DNA of 12,589 nucleotides, taken from the NCBI GenBank assembly GCA_026986655.1, contig JALSOD010000117.1, forward strand, positions 1-12,589, read 5' to 3'. The notes beneath the pieces were generated by a model. The model saw only the letters and a program-made list of their open reading frames with translations. It made no database searches and was not told the DNA's origin. The DNA is from Caldifarciminota bacterium (GTDB taxonomy: Bacteria > Hydrothermota > Hydrothermia > B15-G9 > WFZT01). The position numbers and the translations under genes are program-made. Below are positions 1 through 8,577 of the stretch, one piece after another (position 1 is the stretch's first letter; the number at the start of each line of letters is the position of its first letter).

Positions 1-1253
1 AACTCGCGCGCCATTTCTCTGAAGGAACCCCACCCGGCCAGCCGCAAGGATTGGTTGTTAGACTTACAGGCCCAAGAAAAATTACTGTTGAGTGGTATCC
101 TGATTCGGGTGCCACTTACTATGAGGTATGGAGGAGTGAAGATGGTACCAATTTTTATAAAAGAGTTACCGTTACAGGAACCTCCTTTTCTGACTTAAAT
201 ATCCCAGAAGGTACGGTTGAATTTTACAAAGTAAGGGCAGGAAATCCTTTTGGGATCTCATCGTTTACAGAGGTTCTGGCTGCGGTTTCATCTTCTTCTC
301 CCAACAATGTTTTGATAGTTAATGGCTTTGATCGAGTTGGTGGGACACACAATACATTTGATTTTATAAGAGAGCATGGCCTCGCGATGGTTCAAATTGG
401 GGCAAGATTTAATTCGACATGTAACGAAAGGGTGGAGAATGGTGATATCGATTTGACGCAATATGAGGCTGTAGATTGGATTCTTGGCGAAGAAGGTACT
501 TCTACCATGTCTTTTTCACCGGCTGAGCAGGCCGCTGTAGCTAATTATCTGGAGAATGGTGGTAATCTCTTTATCTCTAGCTCAGAAATTGGATATGATT
601 TGTGGCAAAGGGGTGACAGTACAGATCATGTATTTTATCACGAATATCTCAAGGCAACCTATCTTGGCGATGATGCCAACACGTATTTTGTCTCTCCTGT
701 GTCGGGAGGTATTTTTGATGGGATTGGAAATATTGAATTTGATGATGGAAGGTGGCATTACGACGTTGATTATCCCGACGGAGTGGGTCCCTACGGAGGT
801 TCTGTCTCTAATATGGTTTACGTAGGAGGTACTGGATGGTCAGCAGGTGTACAGTATGAAGGCACATTTGGTAGTGGTACACAAACTGGACACCTGGTTT
901 ATCTTGGGTTCCCATTCGAATCCATTCTTGACGCCTACAAGAGGAAAATAGTGATGTACAGAGTACTTAACTATTTTGGCATTGATGTTAGAGTAAACGA
1001 AGAAAATGTGGCTCTCAGCAAGCCATTAAGGATTTATCCAAATCCTGTAAAGGATGTTTTAAACGTTGTCTCTGGAAATCCAGTAGTTAGAGTGAGAATT
1101 TTTGACATTTCTGGAAGAAAGAGAATTTCAAGGACAATAAGAGGAAGAAACCACTGTACAATCGACTTGAAAAATCTAACCTCCGGGATTTACTATTTAG
1201 AAGTTGAGAACCGCGATGGTTCTTTGAAAACTCTCCGCTTCATTAAAAGATGA
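1..1253 (+). CDS. Secreted fibronectin III / GATase-like protein with type IX sorting domain (5'-truncated)
   Basis: The reading frame is open to the left edge (first whole codon at 3), so the N-terminus lies outside the window. The visible 416 residues hold three domains. Residues about 17-97 form a fibronectin type III domain (ITVEW, YYEVWRSEDG, FYKVRAGNPFG). Residues about 102-327 form an alpha/beta domain opening with VLIVNGFDR and carrying LGEE (161-164) and a GGNLFISSSEIGYDL strand-turn. This resembles the glutamine-amidotransferase-like region of Bacteroidota proteins annotated as 'xanthan lyase' or cell-wall amidase. Residues about 338-416 are a type IX sorting domain (IYPNPV, VRIFDISGRK, LTSGIYYLEV). 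The protein is therefore likely exported and surface-attached or released. The first codons (LARHF then a Pro/Gly linker) look like the last helix of an upstream catalytic domain, which is missing here. The catalytic activity is unknown; export by sorting domain is fairly sure. Confidence 0.8.
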   Translation, partial: LARHFSEGTPPGQPQGLVVRLTGPRKITVEWYPDSGATYYEVWRSEDGTNFYKRVTVTGTSFSDLNIPEGTVEFYKVRAGNPFGISSFTEVLAAVSSSSPNNVLIVNGFDRVGGTHNTFDFIREHGLAMVQIGARFNSTCNERVENGDIDLTQYEAVDWILGEEGTSTMSFSPAEQAAVANYLENGGNLFISSSEIGYDLWQRGDSTDHVFYHEYLKATYLGDDANTYFVSPVSGGIFDGIGNIEFDDGRWHYDVDYPDGVGPYGGSVSNMVYVGGTGWSAGVQYEGTFGSGTQTGHLVYLGFPFESILDAYKRKIVMYRVLNYFGIDVRVNEENVALSKPLRIYPNPVKDVLNVVSGNPVVRVRIFDISGRKRISRTIRGRNHCTIDLKNLTSGIYYLEVENRDGSLKTLRFIKR

Positions 1254-1302
1254 AACTTCGTAAAATAGAAAAAATTCCAAAAGATCCAGTCCGGTAATGA
1301 TT

Positions 1303-1312
1303 AAAAGGAGGT
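1303..1312 (+). promoter_or_regulatory. Ribosome binding site that decides the lipoprotein start
   Basis: AAAAGGAGGT lies just before ATG 1317, leaving about five bases between the AAGGAGG core and the start. The in-frame GTG at 1311 overlaps the site itself, so it cannot be the start served by it. Confidence 0.75.
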
Positions 1313-1316
1313 GTTT

Positions 1317-1853
1317 ATGAAGAGATTAATTTTAACGATAATTGTATTTTCATCATTGATCTATATGACAGGATGTAAGGACACTATTAAGGACCCGGAG
1401 GATGCCTACTTCAAAGGGAGAATAGTGGATACTCTGGGTAACCCAATCGATAGTGTCCACGTAGCAACGTTCCCTCCCCACAGATCCACTTACACCAATA
1501 GTAATGGTTATTTTGACCTTAGAGTCTTTCCTCGGATTTTCAGACTTGATCTAAGAAAGGGTAAGGTTTTTGTTACAAAAGTTGAGACAACTGCTAATGG
1601 AGTGGATACTGTTGAAGTAGGTATATTGGTAAACACTTTAACAGACACCCTTTCTGTTGTTTACGATACCACAAATGGAGTAATTACAAGAACGACTATT
1701 GTGAGGTCTGTCACGGATTCTTGCTTCTACAATTCAGTTTCCACAGATTCGATAGATATACAGAGTGGGCAGACCTATGATTTTGGAAATATTTCCATGG
1801 ATACTGCAAGAATTTATATTGAAACGGTTGATACAACAGTTGATACATTATAA
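1317..1853 (+). CDS. Small lipoprotein with carboxypeptidase-regulatory-like domain
   Basis: This is a 178-residue protein. A positively charged N-terminus and hydrophobic stretch (2-17) end in a lipobox-like MTGC with Cys20, so it is probably lipidated after signal peptidase II cleavage. The +2 residue is Lys, which does not by itself settle inner or outer membrane. Residues about 32-70 (FKGRIVDTLGNPIDSVHVA, then SNGYFDL) match a carboxypeptidase-regulatory-like beta-sandwich. The C-terminal half is rich in Thr, Asp and Ser, with no recognised domain. It is the first gene of the apparent operon, and its stop codon lies 23 bases before the receptor start at 1877. The receptor carries the same kind of N-terminal domain, which suggests that the two products act together at the outer membrane. 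The exact function is not known. The start at 1317 was chosen over GTG 1311 by the ribosome binding site. Confidence 0.8.
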   Translation: MKRLILTIIVFSSLIYMTGCKDTIKDPEDAYFKGRIVDTLGNPIDSVHVATFPPHRSTYTNSNGYFDLRVFPRIFRLDLRKGKVFVTKVETTANGVDTVEVGILVNTLTDTLSVVYDTTNGVITRTTIVRSVTDSCFYNSVSTDSIDIQSGQTYDFGNISMDTARIYIETVDTTVDTL

Positions 1854-1862
1854 TGTTTGAAA

Positions 1863-1870
1863 AAGGAGGA
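1863..1870 (+). promoter_or_regulatory. Ribosome binding site that decides the receptor start
   Basis: AAGGAGGA stands six bases before ATG 1877. The earlier in-frame ATG at 1853, overlapping the lipoprotein stop, has no such site. Starting at 1877 puts a normal signal peptide (MKKFWLIFLFTGVIFAG) at the very N-terminus. Confidence 0.75.
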
Positions 1871-1876
1871 ATTTTT

Positions 1877-4498
1877 ATGAAGAAGTTTTGGTTAATTTTC
1901 CTGTTTACTGGGGTAATTTTTGCAGGTGAAACAGGTAAAATCGCCGGGACGGTCGTTGATGCGTCTACCGGAGAACCGCTACCTGGTGTTAATGTCGTTA
2001 TCCTCGGAACAACAATGGGTGCAGCTACCGATGTAAATGGATTCTACTTTATTTTGAATGTACCTCCCGGTGTTTACAGCTTGAAAGCCTCTCTGATTGG
2101 ATATACCCCGGTGGTTGAAGAGAGTGTTATCGTTAGAGCTGATCAGACCACTACGATAAATTTCAAACTAAAACAAACGGTACTCAAGGCAAAACCGGTA
2201 ATAGTTAAGGCAAAAAGACCGATAGTTAAAAAAGATGTTACAGCAAGCTTGATAACAACTGATAAAGAGGACCTCAAGAAGATTCCTGTTGAAACCGTTT
2301 CAGGTGTTATTTCAATGAAGGCTGGAGTAACTACAGGACCATCAGGAGATATCCACGTGAGAGGTGGAAGATCAGGAGAGGTTGCTTATCTTATCGACGG
2401 AATACCAATAGTTGATCCTTATCTTAATGGTCTTGCCGTTTATGTTCCAACTAATATCATTAAGCAGATGGACCTTGTTGCAGGTACTTTTAATGCTGAG
2501 TATGGTAATGCTATGTCCGGTGTTGTAAATATTGTGACTGATGAGGGATCAAACAAATTCAGAGGATCAGTTAGTGCGTTTGTCGGTGATAGATTGAGTA
2601 ATCATACTGACATTTTTGAGCACATAAATGATTTTTACATTCTCAATGACAAAGATATAAGATGGAATGTTTCTGGTCCTATACCACTGAGCAAAAAAGT
2701 TACATATTACTTTGGAGGAAGATACTACAAATCCGATGGATGGCTGTATGGATTGAATTATTATTTGCCCACGGACACGCGTTACGATTTAAACCATGGA
2801 CATGGTGATAGTTCGTATGTTGCGATGAATCCGATGACAGAAAATTTATGGAATTTAAAACTCACAGCGAGACCTACAAATTCAATGAAGATATCGTGGA
2901 TAAATCTATACACCTATTTGCACTACAAAAATTACATACACACACTAAAATGGGAGCCTCTTGCTACTCCTCATAACCTAAAGGAAGGATGGCAGAGCAT
3001 TATTTCCCTAAACCAAGTGTTAAGCCCAAAAACATTTTACTCGGTCAAATTCAGTTATTATTGGTCCGAGTTCAGATCTTTTGTTTATGATTCATATTAC
3101 TGCTTAGGGTATCTTTTCCCATACTGGGGGTATTTTGTTTCAGCCCATCAATTCCGTAGAGGAGGAGTTTCAACATCCTGGTTTAAGAGGTATACAAAGA
3201 GTTATTTTGCGAGATTTGATATTACGAGCCAGATAACTCCGGTTCACATGGTAAAAACTGGACTTCAATTCACAAGATATGACCTTTATAGACTTTCATT
3301 GAACGTTGATAATCCAGATACCACACCGCCAGCTCTTCCAATAATAGATACTATCGCAGATATAAATGAATATCTGCACCACCCAATAGAATTCTCCGCT
3401 TATATCCAAGACAAGATGGAATTTAAAGACATGGTTGTAAATGCTGGAATTAGATTTGATTGGTACGATCCCAAGTGGAAGGTGTGGGTTGACGACTCTG
3501 CACCGTCTCCAATGATTTGGGATACTACTCGTGGCCCATTCCCGGGATATAAAGAGGTTAGTCCCAAATACCAGATTTCTCCGAGAATTGGAATTGCTTT
3601 TCCTATATCCGCATCAGGAATTTTCCATTTCTCATATGGTCACTTTTTCCAGATCCCCCCTTATTACTACCTATATAGAAATTCTGGATTTAAATGGGCA
3701 GAGTCAGGTGGGAGATTGTTGACAAACAGGACTGTAATGGGAAATGCTGATTTGAAGCCTCAAAGAACAGTAGCCTATGAAGTAGGATTTAAACAGGCGC
3801 TGAGTGAAAATTTTGGGCTTGAAGTTATAGGTTACTACAAAGACGTGAGAGATCTTGTGGCAACAAAGTTAATGCCGACCTACGTTTCTGGAGATCACTA
3901 CATGGTTTATACAAATAGGGATTATGCGAATATCCGTGGTTTGTCCTTCTACCTCAAATTTAGAAACCTGGGAATGTTCTCAGGTGAAATTGACTATACT
4001 TATCAGATTGCAGAAGGTTCGAATTCCAGGCCAAGGGATCTGTTTGCAGATCTGAGGCATGGGTACGAGCCACCTAAGTATATGGTTCCTCTTGATTGGG
4101 ATGAAAGACATAAAATAAATTTCACGTTAACAATGAGTCAGCCCAATCAATGGACAGTTTCACTAACAGGCTCTTATGGTAGCGGGTTACCGTACACTCC
4201 GACTGATACAACTGGAGAGGCCTTAAGGGGAGGAGAGAATTCAGGAAGAAAACCACCCACGTATAACATTGACTTGAGTGCCGCGAAATATATGAAATTC
4301 AGGAATCTAAGATATACAATTTCACTTAAAGTGTTTAATTTACTTGATACTAAAAACGAAGTTCTTGTATATACAGATACAGGACGTGCGACTTATACAC
4401 ATCAAACTCGTCCAACTGCAGACCCTGGATACTATATACGTCCATACTATTTTAGCCCACCAAGGTTAGTAAAAATAGGTGTTTCAGTTAACTTTTAA
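1877..4498 (+). CDS. TonB-dependent receptor with N-terminal carboxypeptidase-regulatory-like domain
   Basis: This 873-residue outer-membrane receptor has a signal peptide at 1-17 cut near FAG. A carboxypeptidase-regulatory-like domain spans about 20-100 (KIAGTVVDASTGEPLPGVNV, DVNGFYFI, PPGVYSL). The plug domain covers about 118-222 and includes IHVRGGRSGEVAYLIDGIPI and AEYGNAMSGVVNIVT, both hallmarks of the family. The rest is an aromatic-rich 22-strand-type beta barrel ending in SVNF with the terminal Phe typical of outer-membrane barrels. The domain order is that of SusC-like receptors, but no SusD-like gene is adjacent, so a glycan-uptake role is not supported. In this family the plug is moved by TonB to import a bound ligand; the ligand here cannot be told from the sequence. 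It lies between a lipoprotein and a large secreted protein in a tight operon, and the next gene's ribosome binding site overlaps its stop codon. The family call is firm; the substrate is unknown. Confidence 0.92.
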   Translation: MKKFWLIFLFTGVIFAGETGKIAGTVVDASTGEPLPGVNVVILGTTMGAATDVNGFYFILNVPPGVYSLKASLIGYTPVVEESVIVRADQTTTINFKLKQTVLKAKPVIVKAKRPIVKKDVTASLITTDKEDLKKIPVETVSGVISMKAGVTTGPSGDIHVRGGRSGEVAYLIDGIPIVDPYLNGLAVYVPTNIIKQMDLVAGTFNAEYGNAMSGVVNIVTDEGSNKFRGSVSAFVGDRLSNHTDIFEHINDFYILNDKDIRWNVSGPIPLSKKVTYYFGGRYYKSDGWLYGLNYYLPTDTRYDLNHGHGDSSYVAMNPMTENLWNLKLTARPTNSMKISWINLYTYLHYKNYIHTLKWEPLATPHNLKEGWQSIISLNQVLSPKTFYSVKFSYYWSEFRSFVYDSYYCLGYLFPYWGYFVSAHQFRRGGVSTSWFKRYTKSYFARFDITSQITPVHMVKTGLQFTRYDLYRLSLNVDNPDTTPPALPIIDTIADINEYLHHPIEFSAYIQDKMEFKDMVVNAGIRFDWYDPKWKVWVDDSAPSPMIWDTTRGPFPGYKEVSPKYQISPRIGIAFPISASGIFHFSYGHFFQIPPYYYLYRNSGFKWAESGGRLLTNRTVMGNADLKPQRTVAYEVGFKQALSENFGLEVIGYYKDVRDLVATKLMPTYVSGDHYMVYTNRDYANIRGLSFYLKFRNLGMFSGEIDYTYQIAEGSNSRPRDLFADLRHGYEPPKYMVPLDWDERHKINFTLTMSQPNQWTVSLTGSYGSGLPYTPTDTTGEALRGGENSGRKPPTYNIDLSAAKYMKFRNLRYTISLKVFNLLDTKNEVLVYTDTGRATYTHQTRPTADPGYYIRPYYFSPPRLVKIGVSVNF

Positions 4499-4515
4499 AA
4501 GGAGGAGTTTTAAGC

Positions 4516-7500
4516 ATGAGGAAGATTCTTGTTACAATTTTTCTTTTAGGAACGGCATTTGCTGGTGTTCCTAACCAGAAATTTTTACCCCCTTCAGTTA
4601 AACTGACGCCCGCTCAGATTGGTAAAGGTGCAGATTTAAAGGGCCATGCTGATCGAAGATCAGGAATTCATGACGGGAACAAGATTCGAATTAAATTTTT
4701 CAATACGACCGACATCGGCGGACCTGATAGAGCGAATCCCTGGCCTCGATTAGAGTGGCCAGCAGGTTCAGGCCATGAATATATATATGAAATGGGACCT
4801 CTATTCGGTGCAAAAGTAAGAGCTTACGACCCAAATACACAGGATTCGGTCTGGGTGAGAATTGTGGATGATCCTATACAGGATGGCGGCGATGAAGATT
4901 TTGAACCTTTACCAGGATATTTTAATCCAAACAAGCAGAGTATAGCATTTTCTGATAAAGATACCCTGTGGCCTACTACATGGCCTGCGTATGTTGGTAT
5001 TCTTGGAGATACATTGAGAAATCTAACTGGAAAATGGCCAGGTCAATTTAATTTTATCCCTTGGAGACATGATGGAACCCCCATTCAGGATTCAGTAGTT
5101 GTTAATGTTGTCGCTGATCAAGAGAGTTATTTTGCGGCGACAGACTCTGCAAATCTCGAATTCATGCCAGGTAATCCTTATGGAAATCCATATTACGATC
5201 CAGGTAACAACATGAGAGGACTTGGAATTAAAGTTACTGTTAGAGGTTATCAATGGACGGCTCAACCGGTAGAAAATGTTATTGTATGGGTTTATGAGGT
5301 TACGAATATGTCTGATAGGGATATAGACTCAATGGTTATTGGATATTTTACAGATGTTAGAATTGGAGGTCCTGGTGCAGATTTCCAAGATGATATGTAT
5401 GGGTTCGATTCTACCTCTAACATGGTGTATTTCTATGATCAGGATGGTTGGGGTAGAGGAGCTGATGGTAGACCATACAGATGTGGGTGGATGGGTTTCA
5501 AATTCTTAGAAAGTCCTGGTAATCCGTACGATGGTATAGATAACGATCACGATGGAATGGTGGATGAAAGCCAGCATGACGGAATTGATAACGACGGAGA
5601 CTGGAATCCAGCAAAAGATGATGTTGGTAGGGATGGGATACCTGGGACTGGAGATTATGGAGAAGGAGATGGAATGCCCACACTTGGAGAACCCGATTTT
5701 GAAGTTATGGATCCAGATGAGAAAGACGAGCTCGGCCTTACGGGTGTTAGAGACTATGTTTACGGACAGTACTTTGCATCCCAGGATTCAATTATGTTTG
5801 AAATGATGAAACCAGGAGTATATCAAGCTGACCCTGGACCAGGAGACTTTATATTTATTTTCAGCTCAGGTTACTTCCCCTTGCATAAAGGAGAAACACA
5901 GAGATTCTCAATCGCACTTGTCATGGGAACTGATTCTACAAATCTTTACAAGAATGCATTTAAGGCTCAAGAGATATTTAACAGGAATTACCATTTCCCA
6001 AAACCACCGGAGAAGCCGACAGTTTGGGCAAGGACAGAGAGTGGAAAGGTGCATCTATTCTGGGATACAAGAGCAGAGTTAAACCCTGAGTTTGAGGGAT
6101 ACGCAATTTTCCGTAGTGAAGATAGAGGCGTAACCTGGGGAACACCAATCACAGATGCTTTTGGTAGGATTGTTTATTGGAGACCCATAGCTCAGTTTGA
6201 TAGAATAGATTCTATTACGGGTCTTGCACCAGTCGGTGTAGATGGTGCTTACTTCTATCTTGGTGACGATTCCGGAATAAAGCACTCATGGACTGATACA
6301 ACTGTAGTGGATGGAAAACACTACTGGTATGCAGTAACGGCTTATACACCAGGAAGTGATACTCTTGAAATTCCTCCTTTGATTTCGTCTGTTTATCCAA
6401 TAACAGCAAATCCAAGCGTTGTTGAAGTTATACCTACTGGAGAACCACTTGGTTTTACCCCTCCGCAAATAACAATCGATTCCATCAATTCCAATATTAA
6501 TGGAACTGGTCATATAGGATTTATGACTGTTCTTCTCGATAGTATAGAAAATGCTAAATATCGCATCAACTTTAATACGAGCGGAAATGACACGACTTGG
6601 TCTTTAATTAAGAGGGTAAATAACCAGGATACATTATTGATTTCTGGATGTAAAAAGATTCACGGTGAAGATGGAACACCAATTGTTGACGGTTTCAGAA
6701 TTTCTATAAAAACAGATACATTGGCTCCTGACACCAATTATTTTGTTTCAGGAAACAGTAATTACTGGGTTGACGTCTCTGTTGCTACACCTGGAGGAGT
6801 TCCATATCCAGCTGACTATGAGATCGATTTTGCTGATAGTGGAGTAGTCCTTGATTCCGTATTTTACAACAGTGTAACTACAAAGGCACCTGTTAACTTC
6901 AAAGTATGGAGAATAGAGGGTAAACAGAAGATTAGACAGGAGGTTGTATTCATAGATGGCGACCACGATGGAATTATCTCAAATACACTTGGAAGAGATA
7001 TTATTTATCCAGTTATGGTCGATTCGACTGGCAGAATAACATTGAGAACATGGAAATTTACGTTCAGAGGACCGGCTGAAGGAGCTGTTCCACCGAATTC
7101 CAACGGTACAATACTGTATTTGAAATTTCATAAGCCATTTACTGAGAGAGATACCGTATGGTTTGATACTCATGAGAGTGTAACCAACGAGAACGCGATT
7201 GCAAATAGTCTGGACAGTATAAGAGTCGTACCCAACCCATATATTCTTGTTTCCGCATACGAGTTAAAGGATCCTAATATCAGGAGAGGAAGAGGTGCAC
7301 GTGAAATTCACTTCATTAATTTACCCCCAGAAGCAACAATTAGAATTTACACGATTACTGGTGAGCTCGTAGACATTCTACATCACGTACCTGGTGATCC
7401 TGAATACGTATCTCCATCGGTTCAGAAGTGGAACCTGCTCAATAAGGACAGTCAGGAGATTGCATACGGTGTATATATTTACCACGTAGAAGCGAAGATG

Positions 7501-7551
7501 AACGGTAGGGTGATAGGCGAACACATTGGGAAATTTGCAATAATTAAGTAA
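4516..7551 (+). CDS. Large secreted protein with Asp-rich loops, fibronectin III domain and sorting-like C-terminus
   Basis: This 1011-residue protein has a signal peptide (MRKILVTIFLLGTAFA, cut before Gly17). Residues about 20-330 are a beta-rich region without a recognised family. An insertion at about 336-407 is packed with acidic loops: DGIDNDHDG at 339-347, DGIDNDGDW at 355-363, then further Asp/Gly turns. Such loops commonly bind calcium. A further DGDHDG loop lies near residue 814. A fibronectin III-like domain spans about 496-627 (VHLFWDTR, YAIFRSEDRG, YWYAVTAY). Residues about 903-1011 form a C-terminal domain with VVPNPY, IRIYTITGELV and AYGVYIYHVEA, related to type IX sorting or FlgD-like Ig domains but with a longer first half. 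It is translated from its own AAGGAGG site overlapping the receptor stop, and the PorV-like gene follows 12 bases later. Context suggests it is the exported partner of the receptor. This layout is seen in FCB-type genomes, but I know of no assigned function. Confidence 0.82.
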   Translation: MRKILVTIFLLGTAFAGVPNQKFLPPSVKLTPAQIGKGADLKGHADRRSGIHDGNKIRIKFFNTTDIGGPDRANPWPRLEWPAGSGHEYIYEMGPLFGAKVRAYDPNTQDSVWVRIVDDPIQDGGDEDFEPLPGYFNPNKQSIAFSDKDTLWPTTWPAYVGILGDTLRNLTGKWPGQFNFIPWRHDGTPIQDSVVVNVVADQESYFAATDSANLEFMPGNPYGNPYYDPGNNMRGLGIKVTVRGYQWTAQPVENVIVWVYEVTNMSDRDIDSMVIGYFTDVRIGGPGADFQDDMYGFDSTSNMVYFYDQDGWGRGADGRPYRCGWMGFKFLESPGNPYDGIDNDHDGMVDESQHDGIDNDGDWNPAKDDVGRDGIPGTGDYGEGDGMPTLGEPDFEVMDPDEKDELGLTGVRDYVYGQYFASQDSIMFEMMKPGVYQADPGPGDFIFIFSSGYFPLHKGETQRFSIALVMGTDSTNLYKNAFKAQEIFNRNYHFPKPPEKPTVWARTESGKVHLFWDTRAELNPEFEGYAIFRSEDRGVTWGTPITDAFGRIVYWRPIAQFDRIDSITGLAPVGVDGAYFYLGDDSGIKHSWTDTTVVDGKHYWYAVTAYTPGSDTLEIPPLISSVYPITANPSVVEVIPTGEPLGFTPPQITIDSINSNINGTGHIGFMTVLLDSIENAKYRINFNTSGNDTTWSLIKRVNNQDTLLISGCKKIHGEDGTPIVDGFRISIKTDTLAPDTNYFVSGNSNYWVDVSVATPGGVPYPADYEIDFADSGVVLDSVFYNSVTTKAPVNFKVWRIEGKQKIRQEVVFIDGDHDGIISNTLGRDIIYPVMVDSTGRITLRTWKFTFRGPAEGAVPPNSNGTILYLKFHKPFTERDTVWFDTHESVTNENAIANSLDSIRVVPNPYILVSAYELKDPNIRRGRGAREIHFINLPPEATIRIYTITGELVDILHHVPGDPEYVSPSVQKWNLLNKDSQEIAYGVYIYHVEAKMNGRVIGEHIGKFAIIK

Positions 7552-7563
7552 GGAGGATTAGAA

Positions 7564-8574
7564 ATGAAGAAAAGTTTGATTCTTTTAACTCTTCTTGGAT
7601 TGGGATTTTCTCAAACTGTCAGTAATACTGGAACAAAACCAGCGCAATTCCTGAAAATAGGACCTGGAGCGAGACCTGTAGGAATGGGTGAGGCCTTTGT
7701 TTCTGTTGCATCCGGGGCCCTTGCGACTTACTGGAATCCGGCAGGTCTTGCTCAAACAAAAGGATACTCATATTTCTTCACAAATTCAAAATGGCTCGCT
7801 GGGATTCAATACAACTATCTTGCTTTTGCTGTACCTATTCCAAAAAGAGGAGTAATTGGAGGTGCACTTTCTTACATTGGAACAGACAACATGGAAGTTA
7901 CTACCGAGACAAATCCTGAAGGGACAGGTGAATATTTTAAATATACTGGTATCGCCATCATTCTAAGCTACGGGAAAATGTTCACAGATAAATTCTCCTT
8001 TGGATTTAACACAAAGTACATATACGAAAAATTAAAGTTGATGTCCGCATCTACTGCGGCAGTTGACATCGGTCTCAAGTATCAAACAGAGTTTCACAAA
8101 TTCACAATTGGCATGAATTTCCAGAATTTTGGCGGAAAAATGAGGCTCGTCGGTGAAGATACAAGGTTCATTTACTACCCGGATCCCAATAGGGACCCAA
8201 ACTCGCAACCTAATGTAATAGCAGATTTGAGAACAGAGTCGTACGATTTACCAATGAGATTCCTTGTCGGTGTATCTGGATATCCCATTGAAACCGATAG
8301 ATTCAAACTCCTCGTAGCAGTTGATGCCGTACATCCAAATGATAATACTGAATATATAAACCTCGGTGCAGAGCTTTCATTCAACGATATGGCGTATCTG
8401 AGGGTTGGAAAGGAGCACACTTTCATGAGAGATGCTGAAGGTGGATTTACAGTTGGTGGTGGAGTTAAGTATAGGAGGCCAGGGTCCCCTATTAGTTTCT
8501 CGGTGGACTTTGCCATGTCTGATTATGGAAGGCTCGAAAACGTTAAATTCGTTTCTGTAGGTCTTTCATTTTAG
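7564..8574 (+). CDS. PorV/PorQ-family outer-membrane protein
   Basis: This 336-residue protein has a short signal peptide (MKKSLILLTLLGLGFS). The family signature follows at about 24-64: AQFLKIGPGARPVGMGEAF and ATYWNPAGLA. The rest is alternating beta strands with a C-terminal VSVGLSF, as expected of an outer-membrane barrel of the FadL-related fold, and the length is normal for the family. In type IX secretion, PorV binds the C-terminal domain of cargo leaving the translocon and carries it to the attachment complex; PorQ has a related role. Relatives of this family occur in many copies per genome in several FCB and candidate-phylum lineages, so it may be a dedicated shuttle for the neighbouring secreted proteins rather than the core PorV. 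It is the last gene of the tight operon, with a strong ribosome binding site directly after the upstream stop codon. The family is well supported; the PorV versus PorQ role is not resolved. Confidence 0.85.
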   Translation: MKKSLILLTLLGLGFSQTVSNTGTKPAQFLKIGPGARPVGMGEAFVSVASGALATYWNPAGLAQTKGYSYFFTNSKWLAGIQYNYLAFAVPIPKRGVIGGALSYIGTDNMEVTTETNPEGTGEYFKYTGIAIILSYGKMFTDKFSFGFNTKYIYEKLKLMSASTAAVDIGLKYQTEFHKFTIGMNFQNFGGKMRLVGEDTRFIYYPDPNRDPNSQPNVIADLRTESYDLPMRFLVGVSGYPIETDRFKLLVAVDAVHPNDNTEYINLGAELSFNDMAYLRVGKEHTFMRDAEGGFTVGGGVKYRRPGSPISFSVDFAMSDYGRLENVKFVSVGLSF

Positions 8575-8577
8575 ACC

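Noticed and set aside
51..53. TTG at 51 as the start of the first gene
   Set aside because: The frame is open upstream to the window edge with sensible protein sequence, there is no ribosome binding site, and the codon lies at the edge of the fibronectin III domain. The gene is truncated rather than starting here.
1239..1266. Possible operon promoter with TAAAAT at 1261-1266
   Set aside because: The -10 is fair but the -35 (TTCATT) matches poorly, and the region is A+T-rich enough to give this by chance. The operon may still be started nearby, but I cannot support this site.
1311..1313. GTG at 1311 as the lipoprotein start
   Set aside because: It overlaps the AAGGAGG ribosome binding site; ATG 1317 has correct spacing and gives the same signal peptide without extra residues.
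1853..1855. ATG at 1853 overlapping the lipoprotein stop as the receptor start
   Set aside because: It would add eight residues before the signal peptide and has no ribosome binding site; the strong site at 1863-1870 serves ATG 1877.
8175..8516. 113-codon minus-strand open frame inside the PorV-like gene
   Set aside because: It lies wholly inside a well-supported gene, has no family features, and follows from the coding bias of the plus strand.
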